Shown: positions 26,501-33,032 of the stretch, piece after piece
Layout of the letters: the number at the start of each line of letters is the position of its first letter
Numbering within the stretch: position 1 is the first letter of the stretch
Assembly: GCA_013298075.1 (NCBI GenBank)
Contig: JAAFJG010000024.1
Span: 1-61,155 of the forward strand
Origin: Cytophagales bacterium
Lineage (GTDB): Bacteria > Bacteroidota > Bacteroidia > Cytophagales > Microscillaceae
Direction: 5' to 3'
DNA length: 61,155 bases
Made by a program: the position numbers and the translations under genes
The notes under the pieces: generated by a model
Database searches by the model: none
Seen by the model: the letters and a program-made list of their open reading frames with translations, nothing else
Told to the model about the DNA's origin: nothing

Positions 26501-27696
26501 ATTCGGTGGTGGCGTATCAAACGGCATATTTGAAAGCAAATTATCCAGCGGAATATATGGCGGCTGTTCTCACGCATAACATGACGATTGAAAAAGTTAC
26601 TTTCTTTTTAGATGAATGTAATAAAATGGGAATTTCGGTTTTAGGACCCGATGCCAACGAAAGTAATGCAGAATTTACGGTCAATCAAGAAGGAAAAATA
26701 CGATTTGGATTGGCGGCAATCAAAGGAACAGGCGATGCGGCGATTGAAAGTATTATGGAGGAAAGAAAACAAGGTAAATTTAAAGATGTTTTTGATTTTG
26801 CAGCTCGAAATAATTCTCGAACTGTCAATAAAAAATCTTTCGAAAGTATGGCTCAGGCAGGTGCTTTTGATAGTTTTGGGATTGATAGAGCGGCTTATTT
26901 TGCAGAAGGAAACGACAAATCTCCTTTTATTGAAAAACTGATTAAGTATGGCAATGCACTTATCAAAGACAAAGAAAATTCTAAAAGTTCGCTTTTTGGT
27001 GGCAAAGCAGAAATGAAAGTTTCTACGCCGCCCATTCCTACGGATTTTCAAAATTGGACTAAAATAGAAAAATTAAACAAAGAAAAAGAAGTCGTTGGTT
27101 TTTTTATTTCGGGACATCCGCTTGATGAATATAAAGCCGTTATGAATCGATACAAAGCCATTGCGACCACACAATTAGAAAATTATGATAAACAAGAAGT
27201 ATATATTTGTGGAACGATTGGTAATAAAAATATCAAAGTAACACAAAAAGGAACTTCATTTACTACTTTTTTTATTGAAGATTATCAAGGAAATTTAGAA
27301 ATGGCACTCTTTGGACAAGACCACGATAAATTTTCAGACCAAATAGAAGTCGGAGAAACGGTGATGTTGAAAGGAAAAGTACAAAAAGGTTATCGAGGTG
27401 ATAAATTTGAATTGAAATTGATAGAAATAAAAAATCTATCACAATTAAAATTACAAAGTGCTTCGGGAGTTAAAATTAGTGTGCCTTTGCAAGAAGTTAC
27501 GCCTATTTTTATGAAAGAATTAACTAATTTATTGACTGCTTTTGCAGGTGATATGTTCGTAAAAATGGAATTTTATGACCTCAATAATCCACAAATCAGA
27601 ACAATCGCTACTTCAAATAAATATAAAGTAAATGCCAATGATTATAATTTGATTGCTAAATTAGAATATTTGAAAGTGGATTGTGAAGTGGTTTAA
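23515..27696 (+). CDS. dnaE: DNA polymerase III alpha subunit with N-terminal DnaQ-type exonuclease domain
   Basis: A 1393-residue replicative polymerase. Residues 1-200 are a DEDDh proofreading exonuclease: FDTETTG (D6, E8), HNAPFD and HDAAYDV. Residues from about 238 are the PHP domain (FVHLHVHSEFS). The polymerase core follows, with GPGRGSAAGSAVAYCVG and the catalytic PDIDIDFDDERR (about residue 640), then the fingers, a helix-hairpin-helix region and an OB domain near residue 1225 (VYICGTIGNKNIKVTQKGT). Known Bacteroidota DnaE proteins share this exonuclease fusion, so proofreading is built into the catalytic chain. A -7 box (TAATTTTG) is at 23459-23466. It is a single gene followed by a hairpin. 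Confidence 0.96.
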   Translation: MYLIFDTETTGLPKNYDAPLSDADNWPRLVQIAWQLHDNTGKLINAKNLIVKPNGFVIPFNTVMIHGVTTEIALAEGKDLAEVLAEFTADLEKNLLAVAHNAPFDLSVIGAEYLRLGQENHLEKVKIYDTQKETTDFVAIPSGKTGTRFKFPKLSELYFKLFNENFEDAHDAAYDVKATARAFFGLITQKIISPSDDTAVENIIYEPPILDESNFAKRKLINKKERKVRTKKIEGETLPFVHLHVHSEFSILQSTAKIKGILKKAQEKNMSAVAFTDLGNLHGAFNATNYAPEFGVKAIIGAELYVAKERKRLQFTKNEKDERFQVVLLAKNKAGYQNLSKIVSLGYVEGLYSGFPRVDKELIKQYKENLICISGSLSGEISRLILNEGEEKAEKALQWWLDTFEDDFYLELIRHGLEAEDYVNNVLLDFADKYNIKVIATNDIYFLEKKEKEAHDILLAVKDGEKMSTPVGYGRGKRYSLPNDQYYFKSIDEMNVLFEDIPEALTNTIEIADKCESYNLKEKTNMPRFEMPKEFETQDDYLRHLTYEGAKTRYGNPVPDDVAQRLDFELNTIKNMGFPGYFLIVQDFINEGKKMGVVVGPGRGSAAGSAVAYCVGITNIDPILYNLLFERFLNPERVSMPDIDIDFDDERRGDVINYVIKKYGRNQVAQIITYGTMAAKMVIKDVARVMELDLSISNQLAKLVPEKAGTKLKDAVLEVQDLKDILNGADSLSKKVLVNALILEGSVRNTGIHAAGVIIAPDDILTCVPVCTAKDADLFVTQFDGKVIEEAGMLKMDFLGLKTLTVIRDCLKLIELRTKEVIDIDKISFQDEKTYQLYQNGDTNGTFQFESEGMQMYLRQLKPTNIEDLIAMNSLYRPGPIAFIPLYIERKHGREAVEYAHPLLEKILKDTFGIMVYQEQIMQTAQLLAGYSLGGADLLRRAMGKKKKEEMDKQRDIFVKGSKEKNDIPAEKANEIFDIMQKFAEYGFNRSHSAAYSVVAYQTAYLKANYPAEYMAAVLTHNMTIEKVTFFLDECNKMGISVLGPDANESNAEFTVNQEGKIRFGLAAIKGTGDAAIESIMEERKQGKFKDVFDFAARNNSRTVNKKSFESMAQAGAFDSFGIDRAAYFAEGNDKSPFIEKLIKYGNALIKDKENSKSSLFGGKAEMKVSTPPIPTDFQNWTKIEKLNKEKEVVGFFISGHPLDEYKAVMNRYKAIATTQLENYDKQEVYICGTIGNKNIKVTQKGTSFTTFFIEDYQGNLEMALFGQDHDKFSDQIEVGETVMLKGKVQKGYRGDKFELKLIEIKNLSQLKLQSASGVKISVPLQEVTPIFMKELTNLLTAFAGDMFVKMEFYDLNNPQIRTIATSNKYKVNANDYNLIAKLEYLKVDCEVV

Positions 27697-27707
27697 GGCA
27701 TAAAATT

Positions 27708-27744
27708 AAAACAACCTTTTTTGGTTTTTGGGGAAAGGTTGTTT
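27708..27744 (+). terminator. Hairpin after dnaE
   Basis: AAACAACCTTT (27708-27718) pairs with AAAGGTTGTTT (27734-27744), 12 bases after the stop codon. The loop is T/G-rich and the T run is short. Confidence 0.6.
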
Positions 27745-27843
27745 GATAAATATTATTTTTTAAACCATTCAAAATCATAATTAAAATCGTTTCATATAAA
27801 TTAGAAATATCATTAAGTTTTATTCATTCTAAAATCATAATTT

Positions 27844-27963
27844 CTATTTGAATCTTGAAAAATAAGCATCAATTTCAATTTGCATTTCTAAGCCTGCTAA
27901 TTCAAAACAATCTAATAAATCTTCAAAAGCATTATCATTCCCTAAATAGTTCCAAAATTCTTG
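27844..27963 (-). pseudogene. C-terminal remnant, possibly of a restriction endonuclease
   Basis: An open frame of 39 codons without a start, preceded by a stop at 27964, reads QEFWNYLGNDNAFEDLLDCF then ELAGLEMQIEIDAYFSRFK. It is well-formed acidic, helical protein sequence like the end of a cytoplasmic enzyme, and in my judgement resembles the tail of several type II restriction enzymes. It lies just downstream of, and in the same direction as, the m5C restriction-modification pair, but is separate from it. Confidence 0.4.
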
Positions 27964-27985
27964 TTACTATAACTAAAGGTTGGTT

Positions 27986-29206
27986 TTAAAATAAACTTAT
28001 TTTTGCTTGTTGTTTTTGTATTATTTTATTTTTAAAACTAGGTATAAATTCAAAATCTGAACACCCTAAATATCGAGAATAATGGATTTGATTAGTTTTT
28101 TCTTGTTTCAAATCATAATTCCCCTCGTGAAAATCTATTAGTGTTTTTCCTGCGACATAACCTAAACCAATAGGAACAGCATTACCAATTTGTTTATAAA
28201 TATCGGTTAGTTTTCCTTCAAATTTCCACTCATCAGGAAATTGTTGAATACGAGCATACTCTTGCACAGATAAAGCACGCATTTCGGTAGGATGTGCGAG
28301 TAAAGTTGCGTTCATTATTGGACTTGTAAGTAAAGTAGGTGCAGGTTCAGAAAAAGATAATCTTCTAAAAAATCCTGTTTTACCACCAACTAACTCAAAA
28401 GAATTTCCCATTGCTTCTTTTTGAATATCCAAAGGCAAATCTCTCCAATTTTCACCTTCTTTTAAATACATTAAATATTTCTTTATTCTTTGTGGAATTT
28501 CTAGGTAATTGTGTTCTATATTTTTAATATCTTGAATAGCATTTTTTAAAGGTGTCCACTTACTGCCTGTTTCTTTTCCTGTTTGGCTATGAGTAGGACT
28601 TGGCAAAGGTATTCTCCCTCTTTTACTTCCAAAAATAATTACCCTTTCTCTTGCTTGTGGCACACCATAATTAGCACTATTAAAGAGTGTAAAACTTAAC
28701 GAATATCCTAATTTATTAAATTCATTCCAAAGAAAATATATCATACTACCCTGCATATCTACAATATGACTATATTCTTTTTCATACTCAAAAGGCACAA
28801 TATTTAAAGGTGTTGATAAAATACCTCTTACATTTTCCAGAATAAAATATTCAGGGCTAATTTCTTCTATAATTTGGAGGTATCTAATAATAGCATTTCC
28901 CCGAAAATCTTGTAAAGATAGTCTTTTACCAGCAGTACTAAATGCTTGGCAAGGCGGTCCACCAACTATTGCAAAAATATCTTCACTTGTTAGTTTGGCA
29001 CTATTTAGTATTTGTTTTTTTGTAACATTGTTAATATCACCTTCAATAACAGGGATTTGAGAATTTGTTCTAATAGTTTGGCAAGCCAATTTATCCATTT
29101 CGACACAAACTGCAACATTTAAGCCAGCTTTTTCAAGTCCCAAATCCAGCCCCATTGCACCAGAAAATATTGATATAATATTATATTTATGCTTATCATT
29201 TACCAT
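27986..29206 (-). CDS. DNA (cytosine-5)-methyltransferase of a type II restriction-modification system
   Basis: A 406-residue enzyme with the ordered m5C motifs: I (SIFSGAMGLDLGLEKAG), IV with the catalytic Cys (GGPPCQAFS), VI (ENVRG), VIII (QARERVIIFG) and X (QIGNAVP). The variable target-recognition region lies between VIII and X, at roughly residues 215-310. It protects host DNA by methylating cytosine in the site cut by the neighbouring endonuclease. Its start overlaps the end of the endonuclease gene by 7 bases, indicating translational coupling. The recognition sequence cannot be read from the protein. Confidence 0.93.
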   Translation of the reverse strand: MVNDKHKYNIISIFSGAMGLDLGLEKAGLNVAVCVEMDKLACQTIRTNSQIPVIEGDINNVTKKQILNSAKLTSEDIFAIVGGPPCQAFSTAGKRLSLQDFRGNAIIRYLQIIEEISPEYFILENVRGILSTPLNIVPFEYEKEYSHIVDMQGSMIYFLWNEFNKLGYSLSFTLFNSANYGVPQARERVIIFGSKRGRIPLPSPTHSQTGKETGSKWTPLKNAIQDIKNIEHNYLEIPQRIKKYLMYLKEGENWRDLPLDIQKEAMGNSFELVGGKTGFFRRLSFSEPAPTLLTSPIMNATLLAHPTEMRALSVQEYARIQQFPDEWKFEGKLTDIYKQIGNAVPIGLGYVAGKTLIDFHEGNYDLKQEKTNQIHYSRYLGCSDFEFIPSFKNKIIQKQQAKISLF

Positions 29207-30162
29207 AATGATTTTAGAAATTCGTTGTAAGAGTTATACTTTAAGCGAAAACTTGAAAGAATAGGAATAATTCTATTTTCAATTTTATCAATAATTGTCT
29301 GATTTATCAAAATCTTTTTTGAAGCATCTAACAACATTTTAACTAACTTTTGATGATAATTTTCATCGTTAGTTATGAATATCCACAATTCTTTACCAAT
29401 TAAAGTGCGATCTTCCCAATCAGGTAAATATTGTTTCATTAGTCCATGTGTAACGGTTCTATCAGTTCTTTTTCCATATGTTTCACCAATAAAAGCCTTA
29501 AAACCTTGACTCTCGACTAATTCTATTTCGTTTTTATAATGATGCATTTGGGCTTTATTAACATCGTTCGTTCCACTTTTTATTTCTAAATATGCTTTTA
29601 TCTCATCAATTTTATCTACTACTATATCCCATTTGGTTTGTTCACCAAGTTCATCATCTTTACCTTCATGTATGTATTCACTCGCGTATAAAATCAGATT
29701 TTGTACCAAAAAACCAGTAGATGTTACAATACTTCGAGAAATTGCTTGATACACATAATAACGAATTAAATCTTTTTCATTATTTAAGTTTAAAGCACCC
29801 GCTAAAATTGGATTTATATTTAAAGTTTCTAAGTCCAAACTTTCTATCATCTGTAATTGACGATTAACAAATTCACCTACTAAAATTTTTACAAAATTTT
29901 CTTGTATGCTTAAGCTGCTATCAAGTAAACCACTATCTTGGAAGCTTCTAATTTTTTCAAAATCTGTTTCAGTCAGTCTTATAGGGTTTTCACCACCTAT
30001 GAAACTAATATTTTCAAATTGTTCCTTGGTTGCACATAAAAAACTATCAATGCTACCAAAGTGATATACAATAATTTCTATTTTCTTTTTAAAAGTAGGG
30101 CTTAAGGTTCTCAAATGAATTGAAATTCCCTTTTTTATTAGTTCTTGTATTGTCGCAGCCAT
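29200..30162 (-). CDS. Type II restriction endonuclease, partner of the m5C methylase
   Basis: A 320-residue cytoplasmic protein. WDIVVDK..AYLEIKSGTND (about residues 185-210) gives a PD-(D/E)xK-like active site, with Asp followed by E-x-K. The first 100 residues are helical, with a region resembling helix-hairpin-helix spacing (FLCATKEQFENISFIGG). The endonuclease identity rests on this motif and on the 7-base overlap with a clear m5C methylase gene. I cannot name the family. Gene order is endonuclease first, methylase second. Expression is probably driven from the promoter region at 30301-30396. Confidence 0.78.
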   Translation of the reverse strand: MAATIQELIKKGISIHLRTLSPTFKKKIEIIVYHFGSIDSFLCATKEQFENISFIGGENPIRLTETDFEKIRSFQDSGLLDSSLSIQENFVKILVGEFVNRQLQMIESLDLETLNINPILAGALNLNNEKDLIRYYVYQAISRSIVTSTGFLVQNLILYASEYIHEGKDDELGEQTKWDIVVDKIDEIKAYLEIKSGTNDVNKAQMHHYKNEIELVESQGFKAFIGETYGKRTDRTVTHGLMKQYLPDWEDRTLIGKELWIFITNDENYHQKLVKMLLDASKKILINQTIIDKIENRIIPILSSFRLKYNSYNEFLKSLW

Positions 30163-30169
30163 AGTTTAG

Positions 30170-30268
30170 TTAATGTGGTGTAAAAATGAGGTTAATACAA
30201 TTATCAGGAAGATGTTTTAAAACTTCTTTGCAATCGCCCAAGAAAATATCCGTTTTTATTTCTATCAT
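30170..30268 (-). pseudogene. N-terminal remnant of an N4/N6-type DNA methyltransferase
   Basis: From the ATG at 30268 a 32-codon frame reads MIEIKTDIFLGDCKEVLKHL and then PDNCINLIFTPH before TAA. GDC..VL..LPDN.I.LI.T is the standard opening of beta-class N4-cytosine/N6-adenine methyltransferases, normally followed by SPPY. The sequence breaks exactly there, at the catalytic motif. The stop is 8 bases before the start of the intact endonuclease gene. A -7 box (TACATTTG, 30301-30308) and a full promoter (30365-30396) lie upstream. Confidence 0.65.
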
Positions 30269-30364
30269 ATCTTTTTGTCCAAGTTAGTTGTCTTGAATTG
30301 CAAATGTAGTTATTTTTTTTAGTTTTTTTGCTATATTTGAATACAATTCACGTATCTCAAGTTA

Positions 30365-30396
30365 CAAAACTAAGCAAAATAATTCAAAACACCAAA
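30365..30396 (-). promoter_or_regulatory. Promoter upstream of the restriction-modification locus
   Basis: Minus strand TTTG (30393-30396), 20-base spacer, TAGTTTTG (30365-30372). A second -7 box, TACATTTG, is at 30301-30308. The promoter lies within a 42-base block repeated at 31563-31604. Confidence 0.6.
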
Positions 30397-30422
30397 TATT
30401 ATTTTAAATTATTTAAAAAAAT
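30381..30422. repeat. Direct repeat flanking the Rpn gene, copy 1
   Basis: This 42-base block matches 31563-31604 with two differences (AATTCAAAACACCAAATATT.. against AATTCAAAACCCCAAATATT..). Both copies contain the -33 half of a promoter and are in the same orientation. Confidence 0.85.
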
Positions 30423-30497
30423 CTCAAAATTAGTATTTTAAAGAGTATAACAAAAAATATTCTAATTGTTGTAAGAATTAGAAAGAAGTGTTTTTTA

Positions 30498-31364
30498 TTA
30501 CTTTTCGTTTCGCAAAAGTTCTATTTCTTCGATTGTCAGTCCTGTATCTTCTGAAATCTCCTCGTTTGTTAAATTACGTTTAATAAGTTTTTTAGCAATT
30601 TCAATAGCTTTTTGGTTGGCTACTTTCTCCTCTGCTTCCTTTTTCAATGAAAATGCTTCACTTGCTTTCACGCGCAAATAATCTAAATAACGATTATAAC
30701 CATATTCAGCCTCTTTATTCAAACGCATAATATCCAAAATTTCTTTTGCTTCAGCCAAACCTTTGGCTTTGAAACTATCTTTGACTTCACTATTTTTAAA
30801 AAAATAAATCCATTCATCAAGAGTATCTTTGGCTATATCATCAAATTGATTGACTTTGATGATGTAATATTCAGGAAAAATATCAGAAACGTTTTGCTTA
30901 GTAAAAGCTTGTTTTTGCTTATTTGAAAGTTGTAAAACATCTCTTTCATGCAAACCTTGAAAATTAGTTGTGCCTTTATACACGTAATCTTGCCCTTGTC
31001 CCAAATCAAAATAAACAACATTGACAGAAATTATTTTTTTTATTTCTTCATATTCTTGTCCCAAATGTATATTTTCGGTTAAGGCTTTTGATACGCCATA
31101 AGCCATTCTATGAAAATAATCTATCTCATAAGTATTTTGAATTTCAACAATAACTAACTCGTTTTTTGAGTTTTGTGTCAAAATATCTACTCGATTATAT
31201 TTATCTTCTTGATTTTCTTGGTTTCCTTCGCTTTCTAATATTTTTTGAATTTTGATGTTATCGAACAATAATTCAGACAAAAATCCTTCTAAAACTACGA
31301 AATTAGCCTTATTACGAAGTAATTTTTTTACTGCCCAATCAAAACGAATTAGTTTTTTATTCAT
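30498..31364 (-). CDS. Rpn-family recombination-promoting nuclease / PD-(D/E)XK nuclease family putative transposase
   Basis: A 288-residue protein of the Rpn/PDDEXK_2 family. The N-terminal half starts RFDWAVKKLLRNKANFVVLE and carries the nuclease core, with Asp in YNRVDILTQ and E-x-Q in VIVEIQNTYE, followed by FHRMAYGVSKAL. The C-terminal third is charged and helical (EAEEKVANQKAIEIAKKLIK) and ends in a small helix-turn-helix-like tail (LTNEEISEDTGLTIEEIELL). Relatives in E. coli are DNA endonucleases that raise RecA-independent recombination; they are not true transposases. Family members are often multicopy, and a 34-base fragment of another copy lies at 31706-31739. Confidence 0.9.
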   Translation of the reverse strand: MNKKLIRFDWAVKKLLRNKANFVVLEGFLSELLFDNIKIQKILESEGNQENQEDKYNRVDILTQNSKNELVIVEIQNTYEIDYFHRMAYGVSKALTENIHLGQEYEEIKKIISVNVVYFDLGQGQDYVYKGTTNFQGLHERDVLQLSNKQKQAFTKQNVSDIFPEYYIIKVNQFDDIAKDTLDEWIYFFKNSEVKDSFKAKGLAEAKEILDIMRLNKEAEYGYNRYLDYLRVKASEAFSLKKEAEEKVANQKAIEIAKKLIKRNLTNEEISEDTGLTIEEIELLRNEK

Positions 31365-31416
31365 ACATTTTTTATTTTTTTATAATATTAACCATATCTT
31401 TTATTCTTCTACTTTT

Positions 31417-31539
31417 TTATTTTGTCAATGAATTTTCTGTTACGATTTCTTCATTAGGTAATTCATAGAAACATTTTCTTTTCACCACAAAATCAAAATC
31501 ATTAACCCGCAATTTATAAATATGCTCAATTCGTATACC
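31417..31539 (-). pseudogene. Orphan reading-frame remnant behind a consensus promoter
   Basis: An open frame without ATG reads GIRIEHIYKLRVNDFDFVVK, then RKCFYELPNEEIVTENSLTK, then TAA. Composition is protein-like, and a full promoter (31547-31578) fires directly into it. A TTG at 31512 could start a 31-residue form. I cannot name a family. It may be the tail of a deleted gene, or a small upstream partner of the Rpn gene. Confidence 0.35.
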
Positions 31540-31546
31540 TTTAATA

Positions 31547-31578
31547 CAAAAGTAATCAAAACAATTCAAAACCCCAAA
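31547..31578 (-). promoter_or_regulatory. Promoter upstream of the Rpn gene
   Basis: Minus strand TTTG (31575-31578), 20-base spacer, TACTTTTG (31547-31554). It is a near copy of the promoter at 30365-30396. Confidence 0.6.
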
Positions 31579-31604
31579 TATTCTTTTAAATTATTTAAAA
31601 AAAT
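31563..31604. repeat. Direct repeat flanking the Rpn gene, copy 2
   Basis: Partner of 30381-30422, two differences in 42 bases. With the downstream TTTTGNTTANTTTTGTA words the similarity extends to about 60 bases. Confidence 0.85.
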
Positions 31605-31608
31605 AGAT

Positions 31609-31702
31609 GCTGTCCCAATTTCGTTGCAAATTTATTTTTATGTTTAAAAAAAGTATCTACAATGATTTTGTTTTAAATCTCTTGCAACGGATTTGGGACA
31701 GT
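31609..31702. mobile_element. MITE-like element with CTGTCCCAAAT terminal inverted repeats
   Basis: A 94-base non-coding element. The left end GCTGTCCCAATTTCGTTGCAA and the right end TTGCAACGGATTTGGGACAG are inverted copies. Half copies lie at 742-766 and 40207-40240. It looks like a miniature derivative of an insertion sequence, but no transposase of matching ends is in the window. It sits directly beside the Rpn gene fragment. Confidence 0.75.
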
Positions 31703-31705
31703 ACC

Positions 31706-31739
31706 ATATTTTTTGAATTTTGATATTATCGAACAATAT
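31706..31739 (-). pseudogene. Fragment of a second Rpn-family gene
   Basis: About 33 bases match 31238-31270 inside the intact Rpn gene with a single difference and, on the minus strand, encode LFDNIKIQKI. The fragment is cut off by the adjacent MITE-like element on one side. Confidence 0.6.
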
Positions 31740-31788
31740 ACCACTTATTTAAAAATTATAGAAAAATATCAATTTGAGAAATATAAAA

Positions 31789-31872
31789 ATTTTGGCTAGA
31801 GCTAATGATTGAATTTTATGTTATCCTCCAGATAAATCTGGAGACAATTCAAAAAAAATACATTTCAAAAAA
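31789..31872 (+). repeat. REP-like palindromic element, copy 2
   Basis: This copy has TTTTGGCTAGAGCTAA, then the hairpin TCCTCCAGATAAATCTGGAG, then ACAATTCAAAAAA. It matches 44521-44602 over about 80 bases and the reverse complement of 472-550. Confidence 0.8.
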
Positions 31873-31918
31873 TAGATTTTTATTTTCTATATAAATTTCG
31901 CATGAACCAAATATATTA

Positions 31919-32863
31919 TTAATTTTTATTTTCTGCATATTCAATTTTTGCCTCGCTCACGCCTGCATTCAACGCAAAACCCAATAATAAAACCCAAGCC
32001 AACATATATAACCAAACCAACATCGCAATAATAGTACCGATAGAACCATACAAACGATTATAAGTAGCAAAATTACTTAAATAATAAGAAAAACCATACG
32101 TGCTACTCAAAGCCAAAATCGTACTCAATGTAGAACCAAAAGAAAAGAAATTCCAACGATTTCTAACCGCAGGTGCAATGTAATAAATCAAAGAAATACC
32201 CACATAAAACACCAAAAAACCTGCCGTATATCTCAAAATCAATAGCCAAAAATATGTCCATTTATCTGTCAATAAATAATTGGATACCAAAATATGCAAG
32301 GTTAATTCTCCGCCCATAATCACCAAAACGCCTAAAATCATCAAAAAAGCCAATAAAAATGCTAAACCGATTGCCATCATTCGTCTATAAATCCAAGATT
32401 TTTTAGCAGAATAAACATAATTATCATTAAAAGTATTGATAAGTTCCATTACGCCACTCGAAGCCGCATAGATAGCAAACACAAAACTCAAAGATAACAT
32501 ATCAGTTCTTCGATTGTCAAAAACATCAACCAAAGTAGGGGCAATAAATTTAAAAATACCATCAGGAACGCCTTCTTGTATCAAATCTAATACTAATTCT
32601 GATAATTTAGGAATCCCAACCCAATGAGCAATAAAAGGAATCAAAGAAAATAAAAATAATAAAGTAGGAAATAAAGACAAAGAAAAAGCAAAAGCAATCG
32701 AACTTGCTTGTTGGTGCAAATTAGGAGCAGTTACTTTTTCATATAAAATTTTGACAAATAAAGACAAAGGAACTTTTTTACCTAAAATATATTTTCCACT
32801 TAAAAAATTCCAAAATTGTGTTTGTTTTTGTAAAAACCAATTTTGTAAATTTGATATTTTCAT
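31919..32863 (-). CDS. YihY/virulence factor BrkB family membrane protein
   Basis: A 314-residue inner-membrane protein with about six helices and the family's conserved core (HQQASSIAFAFSLSLFPTLL, SGVMELINTFNDNY, YIAPAVRNRWNFFSFGSTLS and YGSIGTIIAMLVWLYMLAWV). The older RNase BN label for this family is an error; the true function is not known. I start at MKISNLQNW (32863) because the longer frame to 32995 runs through the promoter at 32899-32929 and through the terminator of the neighbouring protease. Confidence 0.9.
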   Translation of the reverse strand: MKISNLQNWFLQKQTQFWNFLSGKYILGKKVPLSLFVKILYEKVTAPNLHQQASSIAFAFSLSLFPTLLFLFSLIPFIAHWVGIPKLSELVLDLIQEGVPDGIFKFIAPTLVDVFDNRRTDMLSLSFVFAIYAASSGVMELINTFNDNYVYSAKKSWIYRRMMAIGLAFLLAFLMILGVLVIMGGELTLHILVSNYLLTDKWTYFWLLILRYTAGFLVFYVGISLIYYIAPAVRNRWNFFSFGSTLSTILALSSTYGFSYYLSNFATYNRLYGSIGTIIAMLVWLYMLAWVLLLGFALNAGVSEAKIEYAENKN

Positions 32864-32898
32864 TTTTTTTGATGAATAATAAATAAACTTAATTTTTG

Positions 32899-32929
32899 CA
32901 AATGTAATAGATTTTATGAATTTATCAAA
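32899..32929 (-). promoter_or_regulatory. Promoter of the YihY gene
   Basis: Minus strand TTTG (32926-32929), 19-base spacer, TACATTTG (32899-32906), 35 bases before the ATG. A complete consensus match. Confidence 0.75.
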
Positions 32930-32971
32930 ATTATAATCAAAAAATAGGTGATTTTCAAACAACATCAACAT

Positions 32972-33010
32972 AAAAAAAAGGTTTGTATTATTCACACAAA
33001 CCTTTTTTTA
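32972..33010 (-). terminator. Terminator of the subtilisin-like protease gene
   Basis: AAAAAGGTTTGT pairs with ACAAACCTTTTT with long A/T tails, 23 bases past the stop at 33033. Confidence 0.85.
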
Positions 33011-33032
33011 TTTTTATTATTTTTACCAAATT

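Noticed and set aside
30498-31364. Rpn gene as an active transposon
   Set aside because: The annotation 'transposase' in this family is historical; no terminal inverted repeats bound this gene, and the flanking direct repeats are promoter blocks.
32864-32995. N-terminal extension of the YihY protein
   Set aside because: The extension runs through a full promoter and a terminator; the family starts near residue 45 of that frame.
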